DNA of 64,000 nucleotides from Chitinivibrionia bacterium. GTDB lineage: Bacteria; Fibrobacterota; Chitinivibrionia; Chitinivibrionales; Chitinivibrionaceae. The translations under genes and the position numbers were made by a program. Where the stretch lies: contig WRAZ01000005.1 in assembly GCA_009779925.1 (NCBI GenBank), positions 25,775-89,774 of the forward strand, written 5' to 3'. Below the pieces are notes generated by a model. That model had not been told where the DNA came from. It did no database searches and saw only the letters and a list, made by a program, of their open reading frames with translations. Below are positions 1-8,103 of the stretch, in pieces. Within the stretch, counting starts at the first letter, position 1. Each line of letters begins with the position of its first letter.

Positions 1-13
1 TAAACCCACCCCC

Positions 14-43
14 GCTACAAAAAAACCACCGTTTTTTTGCCGC
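14..43. repeat. A/T-rich hairpin repeat, copy 1
   Basis: Imperfect palindrome whose arms contain CAAAAAAAC and GTTTTTTTG. The stretch from base 2 to about 26 is the reverse complement of a stretch at about 30067-30091, so a longer interspersed element is cut by the left edge. Two more hairpins of the same design lie at 140-169 and 30048-30077. No function is known to me. Confidence 0.6.
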
Positions 44-70
44 GCCCATCTTTCGTACTATCGTACTAAT

Positions 71-81
71 AAAATACTAAA
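71..81 (-). promoter_or_regulatory. GTATTTT-type promoter motif, pointing left out of window
   Basis: The minus strand reads GGCATTTAGTATTTTATTAG around here, matching the motif seen before many genes in this window. It points toward position 1, so it would serve a minus-strand gene starting at or beyond the left edge. The promoter assignment is inference from recurrence. Confidence 0.4.
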
Positions 82-104
82 TGCCAATTAAATAAGCAAT
101 ACCA

Positions 105-134
105 TTAAGCATTTTTTTATAAAAATATGCTTAA
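105..134. repeat. AT-rich palindrome upstream of the FGE lipoprotein gene
   Basis: TTAAGCAT at 105-112 pairs with ATGCTTAA at 127-134, and the A/T core can extend the stem. It lies about 65 nt upstream of the lipoprotein start. It could be a terminator for something to the left or an operator; nothing in the sequence decides between these. Confidence 0.4.
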
Positions 135-139
135 AAAAC

Positions 140-169
140 GCGGCAAAAAAACGGTCGTTTTCTTGCCGC
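140..169. repeat. A/T-rich hairpin repeat, copy 2
   Basis: GCGGCAAAAAAACG, then GT, then CGTTTTCTTGCCGC: a 14-bp stem with one mismatch. It has the same design as 14-43 and 30048-30077. It ends 13 nt before the Shine-Dalgarno AAGAGGAGG (183-191) of the next gene, so it would lie in that gene's leader or end the upstream transcript. Confidence 0.6.
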
Positions 170-196
170 ATAAAAATAATTTAAGAGGAGGCTTTA

Positions 197-3142
197 ATGA
201 AGGCTAAAATTATGTTGGCGGCTTTAGTGTTGGCTTTATGCTCGGTGTTTTTGTTTATTACGAGTTGCAGTAGCGACGACGGCGAAGAGGCAAAAGAAGA
301 GGGCGGATTTTCAGTAGTATTCAATTCTAACGGCGGGTCTGCCGTAAATCCCATAGTCGGTATTGCCGATGGGGCTACAATCAGCAGACCGAGCAATCCC
401 ACAAAAGCGGGACACGTATTTGTCGGTTGGCACAGAGATGCCGAATTAACCGTTGCGTGGAATTTTGCAAGGGACGTTGTCTCGCAAAACTTAGTTCTTT
501 ACGCAAAGTGGTCGCAGGGTACCACGCCTTGGCACTCGGTTATTTTCGATTTTAACGACGGCGCTTCCTCCGATTCTATCACATTTGTTGCCGATGGGTC
601 GCTTATTACAAGACCAAGCAACCCGCAAAGAAGCGGACACGTGTTTGTCGGCTGGTTTACGGACAGGGAATTTACCACCGCGTGGAATTTTGCGGGGAAT
701 GTTGTAAGAGACGACATTACTCTTTACGCAAGATGGGCGCAAGGAACGACTTTTCACAGGGTTTTATTTAACTTTAACGACGGCGCTACAGTGGATTCGC
801 TGACTTATGTTGCTTCGGGGGCGCTTATTGTAAGACCGAGAAATCCTTTAAGAAGCGGGTATATGTTTGTCGGCTGGCATATAGATGCCGAGCTTACCAC
901 GGTGTGGAATTTTGCCGCAAATACGGTAAACGAAGATATAGCGCTTTTTGCGAGATGGTCGCAGGGGGCTACTCCTTGGCATTCCATAACCTTTAATTTT
1001 AATAATGCTCCCGTTGCAGATTCTATAGCTTTTGCCGCCGCGGGCTCGACGATAAGCGCACCTGTTGCGCCTGTAAGAGCGGGATTTACTTTTAACGGTT
1101 GGTACAGGGATGCGGCGCTTACTATTCCTTGGAATTTTACGGATGATGTTATCGGCGGAGATATTACGCTTTTTGCAAGATGGACTGAAATACAAATTGA
1201 AACTTTTACCGTGAGTTTTAATTCCAACGGCGGGTCTGTGGTTAGTTCCGTTGTCAATATTGCAAACGGTGCGACAATAAGCGCGCCTGTTGCGCCGACG
1301 AGGAGCGGGTTTACTTTTGCAGGTTGGTATAAAGAGGTGGAATTGACTACTGCTTGGAATTTTGAGGTCGATGTTGTGAGCGAAAATACTACGCTTTTTG
1401 CAAGATGGACTGAAATACAAAATGAAACTTTTACCGTGAGTTTCAACTCCAACGGCGGGTCTGCGGTTAGTTCCGTTGTCAATATTGCAAACGGTGCGAC
1501 GATAAGCGCGCCTGTTGCGCCGACGAGAGACGGGCACGTTTTCGGCGGATGGTACAAAGACGCAGAGCTGGCTAATGCTTGGGATTTTGAAACGGACGTT
1601 GTAGAGGGAAACACTACACTGTTTGCGAGATGGCTTACCGCTCATACCATAACCTTCAATTCTAACGGTGGGTCTGCAGTTAGTTCTGTAAGCGCTCTTA
1701 CCGGCACCACAATTGATAAACCGACCGACCCGACAAGAGTTGGATTTGCGTTTATGGGTTGGTATAGAGAAGCGGCGTTTACTAATGCTTGGAACTTTGA
1801 GACTAATGTTGTTGCGGCTAACACTACACTGTTTGCAAGATGGCACGAACTTGGAACTTTGGTTTTGCCCTATAGCAATAATTTAGCTTCGGCAAACGAT
1901 GTAAACGAATGGACGCTCAGCGGTGTAAACTGGGACAACGGCAACAGCGGACAGTTAATATTTGAAGCGGCGGGTTCTTTTGTTGATTTACCTTTGCTTC
2001 CGGCAGGAGTAAACGGACACGGTATAAGAATTGTAGCGAGACACGGAAACACCATTTCTTTGGAAACATCTGTCAACGGTACAACATTCTCCGCTCCTCA
2101 GGCGTTTGCCGGCGGTACCACCGTTATGGAATCCGGTATTTTATCAATACCTAACGGAACGCGTTATATAAGATTGAGCACTAATAGCGTAAGGACTAAT
2201 GAAGTCGCTCTTGTTTCGGTATTGGTAAGTAGTTTCCACACCGTGGCATTCAATTCAAATGTCGGTTCTTCTGTCGCTTCAATCGTCAATGTTTCTCGCG
2301 GTTCTATTATCAGCGAACCGGAAAATGAGCCAATAAGAAGCGGATATACGTTTGACGGCTGGTACAGAGAGGCTGAGCTGAGCAATCTATGGAATTTTGC
2401 TACAGATCTTGTGCAGGGAAATATCACACTGTTTGCTAAGTGGAGACCGATAAGCGGTATTGGCGGCGGCACAAACGGAGAAGCGCGGACAATAACTCGT
2501 AATGGCATTGATATAGAACTTATTTTTGTTGCCCCCGGAGTATTTACGCAGGGAGGAGCACATTTCGGACATTCGGTATCTCGCGAGGTAGTACTTACAC
2601 GCGGCTTTTGGATAAGTAAATATCCGATAACCGTGGCGCAGTATGAGGCGGTAATGAATGATAATCCGTCTAATCTTAACAATCGTCCCGTAGTAAACGT
2701 AAGTTGGTTTAACGCAGTAGATTTTGCTAGTAGAGTCGGCGGTCGCCTGCCGACGGAAGCTGAATGGGAATTTGCTGCGCGCGGCGGAAATAGGGAAGAC
2801 CCATATATGTACAGCGGTAGCGACAATATCAACGAAGTTGGTTGGGTTAGCACAAACCGTCCCTCTTCCGGCGCTCAACCTGTAGGAGGGCTACAGGCAA
2901 ACGGATTGGGGATTTATGATATGAGCGGTAATGTTTGGGAATGGGTTGCGGACTGGAGTGCGTCTTTTACTTCGACATCTGTTGTTGACCCAATAGGTCC
3001 TAATAGCGGCACTATCCGCGTAGTTCGTGGTGGCAGTTGGTACTACGAGGCTTCGTTTGCTCGTGTTGCCTTTCGGAGCTTCGGCAGTCCGGACGGCAGC
3101 TGGAGCTGCAGCGGGTTCCGCTTGGTGTTTTCCGCCAATTGA
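197..3142 (+). CDS. Surface lipoprotein: eight InlB-type repeats plus C-terminal FGE/C-type-lectin-fold domain
   Basis: Starts with ATG after a strong AAGAGGAGG. Residues 1-25 form a lipoprotein signal ending FITSC, so it is predicted to be lipidated and exported. Seven tandem InlB B-repeat/Flg_new modules follow (about residues 37-540), each running from FNSNGG-like to a WNF...LFARW-like ending. A roughly 130-residue beta-rich insert (about 545-680) and an eighth module (about 683-750) come next. Residues about 765-981 form an FGE-sulfatase-like domain (PTEAEWEFAARGG, MSGNVWEW, RVVRGGSW, GFRLVF). The enzyme's copper-binding cysteines are not evident, so a ligand-binding role is more likely than catalysis. 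The extreme C-terminus has the codon pattern of a diversity-generating retroelement target (see 3017-3139). It probably displays a binding domain on a repeat stalk at the cell surface; that function is inferred. Confidence 0.85.
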   Translation: MKAKIMLAALVLALCSVFLFITSCSSDDGEEAKEEGGFSVVFNSNGGSAVNPIVGIADGATISRPSNPTKAGHVFVGWHRDAELTVAWNFARDVVSQNLVLYAKWSQGTTPWHSVIFDFNDGASSDSITFVADGSLITRPSNPQRSGHVFVGWFTDREFTTAWNFAGNVVRDDITLYARWAQGTTFHRVLFNFNDGATVDSLTYVASGALIVRPRNPLRSGYMFVGWHIDAELTTVWNFAANTVNEDIALFARWSQGATPWHSITFNFNNAPVADSIAFAAAGSTISAPVAPVRAGFTFNGWYRDAALTIPWNFTDDVIGGDITLFARWTEIQIETFTVSFNSNGGSVVSSVVNIANGATISAPVAPTRSGFTFAGWYKEVELTTAWNFEVDVVSENTTLFARWTEIQNETFTVSFNSNGGSAVSSVVNIANGATISAPVAPTRDGHVFGGWYKDAELANAWDFETDVVEGNTTLFARWLTAHTITFNSNGGSAVSSVSALTGTTIDKPTDPTRVGFAFMGWYREAAFTNAWNFETNVVAANTTLFARWHELGTLVLPYSNNLASANDVNEWTLSGVNWDNGNSGQLIFEAAGSFVDLPLLPAGVNGHGIRIVARHGNTISLETSVNGTTFSAPQAFAGGTTVMESGILSIPNGTRYIRLSTNSVRTNEVALVSVLVSSFHTVAFNSNVGSSVASIVNVSRGSIISEPENEPIRSGYTFDGWYREAELSNLWNFATDLVQGNITLFAKWRPISGIGGGTNGEARTITRNGIDIELIFVAPGVFTQGGAHFGHSVSREVVLTRGFWISKYPITVAQYEAVMNDNPSNLNNRPVVNVSWFNAVDFASRVGGRLPTEAEWEFAARGGNREDPYMYSGSDNINEVGWVSTNRPSSGAQPVGGLQANGLGIYDMSGNVWEWVADWSASFTSTSVVDPIGPNSGTIRVVRGGSWYYEASFARVAFRSFGSPDGSWSCSGFRLVFSAN
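1184..1633 (+). repeat. 225-bp tandem duplication inside the InlB array
   Basis: Two adjacent 225-bp units (1184-1408 and 1409-1633) encode InlB modules 5 and 6. Their first ~120 nt are nearly identical, including the preceding ACGCTTTTTGCAAGATGG, and then they diverge. This indicates a recent module duplication, or gene conversion, within a recombination-prone array. Confidence 0.75.
3017..3139 (+). other. Candidate DGR variable region (target end of FGE domain)
   Basis: Codons 941-981 of the FGE lipoprotein. The framework residues RVVRGGSW, ARVA and GFRLVF are interrupted by Y949, Y950, F954, F959, S961, F962, G963, S964, G967, S968, W969, S970, C971 and S972. Thirteen of these fourteen codons are NNC or NNT (TAC, TAC, TTT, TTT, AGC, TTC, GGC, AGT, GGC, AGC, AGC, TGC, AGC), each reachable from AAC or AAT by changing only adenines; W969 (TGG) is the exception. 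That is the footprint of adenine-specific DGR mutagenesis. FGE/C-type-lectin-fold domains are established DGR targets. No template repeat or reverse transcriptase was seen in this window, so the call rests on codon pattern and domain context. Confidence 0.55.
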
Positions 3143-3148
3143 AATATT

Positions 3149-3173
3149 AAGAACGGAGTTCTGTTCTTTTTTT
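3149..3173 (+). terminator. Hairpin plus T-run directly after the FGE gene
   Basis: AAGAAC (3149-3154) pairs with GTTCTT (3163-3168), followed by a T-run; a tighter alternative is AGAAC-GGA-GTTCT. It begins 7 nt after the stop codon. It fits an intrinsic terminator. A hairpin just downstream of a variable region is also a known DGR feature, so it could serve either purpose. Confidence 0.55.
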
Positions 3174-3244
3174 GAGTTGAAAAAAAATATCGGTTTCAAT
3201 TAACTAATAAGAGGTTGTTAAAAACAACAAAAAGGAGTGTTTTT

Positions 3245-3811
3245 ATGGGTTTTAAGAGAGTATTGTTTGTCGTTATGGCGGCGGCGTTGGTGTTGATGGT
3301 GGTGGGTTGCGGGAAGAGGCAGAGTAATTTTGGTAGTCATACCGACGCTGTTGGGGTTTATCCGCGGGAAATTCAGCGGTTGCTTGACGGACCTTACAAG
3401 GAATCTATTACGGCGGTGGGTATGGCGACGGCTACGGATCAGAATGCGGCTCTTCGCAGAGCGCGGTTTGAGGCAACTCAGCTGATTGCGGCGCAGTTTG
3501 AGCAGGAAGTTGCTTCTCAGCAGAGGGCGTTTACTTTGGATATTCAGGGGAACGTGGACAACGACGTTTTTGAGACGGTACAGGAGATTTTTGTATTGAC
3601 CACGCTTAACGGCGACCGTATTGTTAAAGAATTGGTGGCGCGCGGACCCGACGGGTTTACGGCTTATGTTTTGAGAGCATTGGACGCAAGCGTTCTTAAG
3701 GCGTTGCTCGAAGCGCAGAAAAACGCGGAAAATCTCAGACAGGCTCGTACTGCTTGGAATAATCTTGAAGAAAGAATAGAACGCGAAAAAGCCGCCCGCG
3801 CAGGACAATAA
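3245..3811 (+). CDS. LPP20-family lipoprotein
   Basis: The start is the ATG at 3245, preceded by AAAGGAG; an in-frame TTG 30 nt upstream lacks a ribosome site. The 188-residue product has a lipoprotein signal ending MVVGC. Its body matches the LPP20 pattern: AVGMATATD, then alanine- and arginine-rich helix AALRRARFEATQLIAAQF, then a beta region and a final coiled helix. LPP20 proteins are envelope lipoproteins of unclear role in many Gram-negative bacteria. It sits between two FGE lipoproteins and just before a second protein with an LPP20-like N-terminus, suggesting one envelope assembly unit. A GTTGTTAAAAACAAC inverted repeat precedes the ribosome site. Confidence 0.75.
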   Translation: MGFKRVLFVVMAAALVLMVVGCGKRQSNFGSHTDAVGVYPREIQRLLDGPYKESITAVGMATATDQNAALRRARFEATQLIAAQFEQEVASQQRAFTLDIQGNVDNDVFETVQEIFVLTTLNGDRIVKELVARGPDGFTAYVLRALDASVLKALLEAQKNAENLRQARTAWNNLEERIEREKAARAGQ

Positions 3812-3835
3812 TAGTACGAAAAGGCGATTTTAAAT

Positions 3836-3864
3836 GTAGGGGCGGGTTTCAAACCCGCCCTTAC
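3836..3864. repeat. GGGGCG-type intergenic palindrome, copy 1
   Basis: GGGCGGGTTT and AAACCCGCCC are separated by one base and flanked by GTAG and TTAC. It lies in the 118-nt gap between the two LPP20-type genes and belongs to the family also seen at 6640, 18935, 31102 and 51797. It could fold as a strong mRNA hairpin and act as a terminator or stability element. Confidence 0.65.
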
Positions 3865-3877
3865 CCAAGAAAAAACA

Positions 3878-3922
3878 AACAAATCGGAGAAGAACAAATC
3901 GGAGAAGAACAAATCGGAGGAA
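3878..3922 (+). repeat. Three tandem 15-nt units carrying Shine-Dalgarno sequences
   Basis: AACAAATCGGAGAAG occurs at 3878 and 3893, and a third copy (3908) ends GGAGGAA. The third copy supplies the ribosome site GGAGG for the ATG at 3930; the upstream copies carry weaker GGAGAAG sites. Slippage in copy number would change the leader but not the coding frame. Confidence 0.75.
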
Positions 3923-3929
3923 TGGTTTT

Positions 3930-5393
3930 ATGAGAAAAAAGGTGGTGTTGTATTTTTTTGTGCTTTGCTTGTTTCCGTTTACGGGATACGGGCAGGTGCA
4001 GACATTTATAAGAGAATACACTTATCGGATGAGTGAAGAGGACAGCCGCAGAACGGCTCGGAATAAGGCGCACGAGCAGTTGCGGGCGATGGTGCTTAGC
4101 GAAGTGGGCAGTTTGGTGCAGGCGAATTACTCTTCCGCAATGACCGTCTCGGGTTCAAATGTTGAAGATTTGTATCGCGAAGTAATAACGATAAGCACGG
4201 TAGGCAGAGTCGGCTTGAAAGTTCTTGACGAAAGGTTCGACGAATTTACATATTGGGTAAAAGCGGAATTGACGGTCGATGTCGGCGCAATAAACGAACA
4301 ACTCGACAAACTTGCAAGAGAAAACAGAGAGGTAAGTCAAAGAAAAGAGGCTCAAACTCAGCAAAATCGTCAAACAGAACAAGTTCAGGCGCAAATAACG
4401 GCTTCCGAAAGACAAATTACCGCGCTTGCAAACAGAGAAACAGCGGCACGAAACCAAAGAAACACCACGACAGCACGGCTAAACCGCTCCAGAGAAGAAA
4501 GAGACAGAGCGGACAGAGAGCACAATAACGCATTGGCGTTTTTGAGCGCAAATCCCGCCAGCGCCCCCGCGCGAAGAGCGGTAGAAATGGCTTCCGACAG
4601 TTTTGAAGAGGCAAAAGCAAACTATGACGAAATGTCATTGCAGGCAAAAATCGCCGATGAAGCGTGGACTGCCGCAGACAGCGAATTAAAACAGGAACGA
4701 GAGCGTTTGGCAAACCTGCGCGAGCAGTTGAGACGGCTTAATTCAGGCGAAACGTTTGAACAGATAGCCGCCCGTCCGAGCGTTCCCGCGCCTCAGCAAC
4801 AACAACAAGCGTCGCCGTCTGTCGCGGATGCCCCCGCTCAACAAAGAACTGCGCAACAGGGCGGCGCGGCGGCAAACGAGGAGCGCGCGGGAATGTTTTT
4901 GCTTTCAATACGTCCCGAATTTGTTGCGGGAACATCCGTAATGAGCGCGGGCGCAACAATAGAAATCGGCGCAATTCTTAAAAACGGTTTTTATCTTACG
5001 GGAGAGATTGCGGGCGGCGCAATTTATTACGGGGGTGGGCTTAATTTGGGCGTGTGCATTAACCGCGACGGTTTTGTAAGAAACGTTTTGGGCGTAAATG
5101 CAGGTTATCGCAACAGCGTATTAACCGCCGAATTTACGCAAAACGACAAAGTATATATATCTAAAAACGGGACAAACACGAGTTTTGGCGGCGCATTTTG
5201 GAAATTAATGTTCGGCAACGCAGGCAATTTCGACATAAGCAACAAAATACTGTTCGGACAGCGAAACAATCCCGTTTCATTCAGAAAAAACTATAACGAC
5301 GGCAGCGACGGCTTTGTTTACGAAGAGGGGCTAAACATAACTTATTCATTAAGTATCGGCTACACATTAACGAAAAGGAGACAAGCAAGATGA
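3930..5393 (+). CDS. Exported LPP20-like / coiled-coil / barrel-like envelope protein
   Basis: A 487-residue protein with a cleavable signal peptide (MRKKVVLYFFVLCLFPFTGYG then QVQ). Residues about 30-115 resemble the LPP20 fold (a RRTARNKAHEQLRAMV helix followed by beta strands). Residues about 120-285 are a long charged coiled coil rich in E, Q and R. A Gln/Pro/Ala linker leads to a C-terminal segment (about 325-487) of alternating hydrophobic strands and glycines that looks like outer-membrane beta structure. Its stop overlaps the next start by ATGA, so it is translationally coupled to the second FGE lipoprotein. A cell-envelope-spanning or anchoring role is inferred; I do not recognise a named family for the whole protein. 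Confidence 0.7.
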   Translation: MRKKVVLYFFVLCLFPFTGYGQVQTFIREYTYRMSEEDSRRTARNKAHEQLRAMVLSEVGSLVQANYSSAMTVSGSNVEDLYREVITISTVGRVGLKVLDERFDEFTYWVKAELTVDVGAINEQLDKLARENREVSQRKEAQTQQNRQTEQVQAQITASERQITALANRETAARNQRNTTTARLNRSREERDRADREHNNALAFLSANPASAPARRAVEMASDSFEEAKANYDEMSLQAKIADEAWTAADSELKQERERLANLREQLRRLNSGETFEQIAARPSVPAPQQQQQASPSVADAPAQQRTAQQGGAAANEERAGMFLLSIRPEFVAGTSVMSAGATIEIGAILKNGFYLTGEIAGGAIYYGGGLNLGVCINRDGFVRNVLGVNAGYRNSVLTAEFTQNDKVYISKNGTNTSFGGAFWKLMFGNAGNFDISNKILFGQRNNPVSFRKNYNDGSDGFVYEEGLNITYSLSIGYTLTKRRQAR

Positions 5394-6637
5394 AACGGTT
5401 TATTATGCAAAAAATGAAATATTTACTGCCCGCGTTGCTTTGCTTTTCGGCGCTTGTCGCCTGCGATTTTATCGTGATGACAAAACCTGTGGACGACGGC
5501 GGCGACAGCGGCAAAAATCCCGTTGTAAACCGCTATACGGTAAGCTTTAATTCCAACGGCGGCTCGTTTGTCGCGCCTATTAACAACGTTTTGGAGGGGA
5601 CAACCGTAAGCAGACCGAGCGACCCTGCAAGAGACGGTTTTAATTTTAACGGCTGGTATCGCGACGAAGCATTAACAAACGCCTGGAATTTTGCAAGCGA
5701 CGTTGTTTCGGCAAACATAACGCTTTACGCAAGATGGACAGAAATACAAGGGACGGTTTTTTATACCGTGTCGTTTAATTCCAACGGCGGTTCGTCCGTA
5801 AATCCTATACAAGTAGCCCAAAACACAACCGTAAACAGACCGACCGACGACCCCACAAAAGACGGACATATTTTTGACGGCTGGTATCGCGACGAAGCAT
5901 TAACAAACGCTTGGATTTTCGCAAGCGACGTTATCACGGCAAACACAACGCTTTTCGCAAAATGGAGAATTGACGACAGAATAGAAGACAACGAAAGCGG
6001 AAGAATAAGAATGTTCGGCGACATAGAAGCGGTATTTGTAAAAGCGGGAAGTTTCACAACCGTCGGCGGAACAAAAATAACGCTGACACAGGGCTTTTAC
6101 ATAAGCAAATATCCTATAACGCAGGCGCAATTTCAGGCGAAAATGGGCTTTAACCCGTCCGCGCCTACAATAGGCAACAACTTACCCGTGGTAGGCATTA
6201 CTTGGAGCCACGCAAACACATTCGCCGCAAATGTCGGCGGCTTTTTACCCACCGAAGCGCAATGGGAATTTGCGGCGCGCGGCGGCAACAAAAGCAATAA
6301 CTACACATACAGCGGCGGCAACAACTTAAATTCGGTAGGCTGGTACATCGATAACAGCAATAGTATCCTGCAAGCCGTAGGACAAAAATCGTCCAACGAA
6401 ATAGGTATTCACGATATGAGCGGCAACGTCTGGGAATGGACGGCGGACTGGTACCAAAGCGGCTACCCGAGCAGTCAAACCGACCCGACAGGCGCTTCCG
6501 ACGGCAATGAAAGGGTGTTCAAAGGCGGTAGCTTTATGCAAGGCGCCGAAGACAGCCAAATAAGCTCCCGCGACGGCAACATCCCAGCCAGCGGCTTCCC
6601 GATGGTAGGGTTTAGGGTAGCGTTTTCGGAAAATTAA
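5390..6637 (+). CDS. Lipoprotein with two InlB repeats and FGE-like domain
   Basis: A 415-residue paralogue of the first gene in the window. The signal ends ALVAC. Two InlB/Flg_new modules cover about residues 45-115 and 120-190. The FGE-sulfatase-like domain occupies about 205-415 (PTEAQWEFAARGG, MSGNVWEWTADW, VFKGGSF, GFRVAFSEN). Unlike the first paralogue, its C-terminal loop uses mixed codons (ATG, CAA, GAA, GTA), which does not support current retroelement diversification. ATG overlaps the preceding stop codon, indicating coupled translation. Predicted surface-exposed binding protein; the catalytic FGE role is unlikely but not excluded. Confidence 0.82.
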   Translation: MKRFIMQKMKYLLPALLCFSALVACDFIVMTKPVDDGGDSGKNPVVNRYTVSFNSNGGSFVAPINNVLEGTTVSRPSDPARDGFNFNGWYRDEALTNAWNFASDVVSANITLYARWTEIQGTVFYTVSFNSNGGSSVNPIQVAQNTTVNRPTDDPTKDGHIFDGWYRDEALTNAWIFASDVITANTTLFAKWRIDDRIEDNESGRIRMFGDIEAVFVKAGSFTTVGGTKITLTQGFYISKYPITQAQFQAKMGFNPSAPTIGNNLPVVGITWSHANTFAANVGGFLPTEAQWEFAARGGNKSNNYTYSGGNNLNSVGWYIDNSNSILQAVGQKSSNEIGIHDMSGNVWEWTADWYQSGYPSSQTDPTGASDGNERVFKGGSFMQGAEDSQISSRDGNIPASGFPMVGFRVAFSEN

Positions 6638-6639
6638 TA

Positions 6640-6677
6640 TTAACTTAGGGGCGAAAAATCTTTCGCCCCTAAGTTAA
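6640..6677. terminator. Bidirectional terminator / GGGGCG palindrome, copy 2
   Basis: A perfect 17-bp stem, TTAACTTAGGGGCGAAA and its complement, around a 4-nt loop, located between convergent genes. It would terminate both. Its GGGGCG...CGCCCC arms place it in the palindrome family of this window. Confidence 0.85.
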
Positions 6678-6689
6678 TTTACAACACCC

Positions 6690-7889
6690 TCAAACAACAG
6701 CCTCTAAAATCCGCAGAGCGGAAACAATTTTTTCCTGCTCTTCAAACTCTTGAGTTTTGCCGTTTTGGCTTATAATGGTAATTTTTGATTTATCTTTTCC
6801 GATAGCGTTTTCGGCGTTATTAAAAACACATAAATCGGCGTTTTTGCGCTTCATTTTCTCTGTTGCTCGCACAATGCCGCCGTTTGTTTCAAGCGAAAAT
6901 ACCACTAATTTTTGATTTGCGGTTTTCTTTTCGCCGATTTCTGCGGCAATGTCGGGGTTTTTTACGAGCTTTATAGAATATTCGGCGTTGTCTTCCCGCG
7001 AAATTTTTTCGGTCGCCGTGTTTTCCACTCGAAAATCGCTCACCGCCGCCGCCATAATTATTATGTCGCTGTCGGGAAGTTTTTCGATTATTTCTTTACG
7101 CATTTCGCAGGCGGTATTTACGGAAATTTGCTCAATTCCTTCGGGAAGCCTTGCTTTTGCTCCGCCCGATACCACGCAAACCTGCGCGCCCGCAAAAATT
7201 GCCGCTCTTGCTAAAGCCGCCCCCATTTTTCCGCTTGACGAATTTGTTATGAAACGAACTGCGTCTATAGGCTCGGCTGTGGAGCCGCTTGATATAAGTA
7301 CTTTTTTGCCTGATAATTTTCCTTGCAAATCACTCTTTTGCAAAGCAAGTTCCGCGTATTGGGCAATGTCGTCGGGACTCAACATTCGTCCTGCTCCTAC
7401 AACTCCGCAGGCTAGTTCGCCTACCGCTGTGGGAAGCACGAAAATTCCGCGCTCTTTAAGCGTTTTTACGTTTGCCTGCGTTGCCGCGTTATTCCACATA
7501 TTAGTGTTCATTGCGGGAGCGACAAGTATCGGACAGGTGAGCGACAAAAAGGTGGTCGAGAGCAAATTGTCTGCAATTCCGCAAGCCATTTTTGCTATTG
7601 AATTTGCAGTTGCGGGAGCTAAAATGAACAAATCCGCCCATTCTTCGAGGCGAATATGTCCCATATCGAAATTTTCGTCGCTTATTTTGTCGCCGTAAAC
7701 GGGTTCTTGCGAAAGGGTTTTCAGCGCGTCTGTGCCGACAAGATTTTTTGCGGCTTCCGATACGATTATTTTAACCGAATGCCCCTGTTTTTTTAGAATA
7801 CGAACAAGGAGCGGAATTTTGTACGCCGCAATTCCGCCCGATATTCCTATTAGGATGTTTTTATGGCTTTTAGCCGACGACTTCGTCAT
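6690..7889 (-). CDS. coaBC: Bifunctional phosphopantothenoylcysteine decarboxylase / phosphopantothenate-cysteine ligase
   Basis: Two steps of coenzyme A synthesis in the cytoplasm: cysteine ligation to 4'-phosphopantothenate and decarboxylation to 4'-phosphopantetheine. At 399 residues it has the usual length. The N-terminal flavoprotein (CoaC) domain shows GISGGIAAYK, H79 in GHIRLEEWAD, APAMNTNMW (125-132) and C161 in GELACG. The C-terminal CoaB domain shows ISSGSTAEPID, ITNSSSGKMG and KLVKNPDI. The start overlaps the end of rpoZ by 20 nt, and the pair is the usual rpoZ-coaBC arrangement. Confidence 0.95.
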   Translation of the reverse strand: MTKSSAKSHKNILIGISGGIAAYKIPLLVRILKKQGHSVKIIVSEAAKNLVGTDALKTLSQEPVYGDKISDENFDMGHIRLEEWADLFILAPATANSIAKMACGIADNLLSTTFLSLTCPILVAPAMNTNMWNNAATQANVKTLKERGIFVLPTAVGELACGVVGAGRMLSPDDIAQYAELALQKSDLQGKLSGKKVLISSGSTAEPIDAVRFITNSSSGKMGAALARAAIFAGAQVCVVSGGAKARLPEGIEQISVNTACEMRKEIIEKLPDSDIIIMAAAVSDFRVENTATEKISREDNAEYSIKLVKNPDIAAEIGEKKTANQKLVVFSLETNGGIVRATEKMKRKNADLCVFNNAENAIGKDKSKITIISQNGKTQEFEEQEKIVSALRILEAVV

Positions 7890-8103
7890 CTGTTTCGACT
7901 ACTTTTCCGTCGAAAACACGGCGAAGAGCAACAGTCGAGGGCTTTTCGCCTCTCAAATCCATTCCGGCAATTCTTTCTTGGTCGTTGAGCCATCTTGCTT
8001 CTTTTGCCGCCATCAAAACCGCCTTGTAGCGGCTGATACCACGCTCTTTTTCGAGCTTGTCAAGGTTCATTTCAAGGGCTGCGTCACTACTGCTTTTTCT
8101 CAC
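7870..8103 (-). CDS. rpoZ: RNA polymerase omega subunit
   Basis: A 77-residue protein with the omega signature SRYKAVLMAAKEARWLN and a charged C-terminal tail. Omega helps RNA polymerase assembly. It sits directly upstream of coaBC, which is standard for this gene and supports the call despite the short length. Its ATG overlaps the stop of the preceding unknown gene (ATGA at 8100-8103), so it appears translated as part of that operon. Confidence 0.85.
   Translation of the reverse strand: MRKSSSDAALEMNLDKLEKERGISRYKAVLMAAKEARWLNDQERIAGMDLRGEKPSTVALRRVFDGKVVETDDEVVG

Noticed and set aside
1..49. Minus-strand start codon at 49 reading off the left edge
   Set aside because: Only 16 codons, made mostly of the repeat hairpin also found at 30048, with no good ribosome site.
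5390..6637. Second FGE lipoprotein as a DGR target
   Set aside because: Its C-terminal loop includes ATG, CAA, GAA, GTA and CCG codons at the positions that vary in DGR targets, so the AAC-derived pattern is absent.
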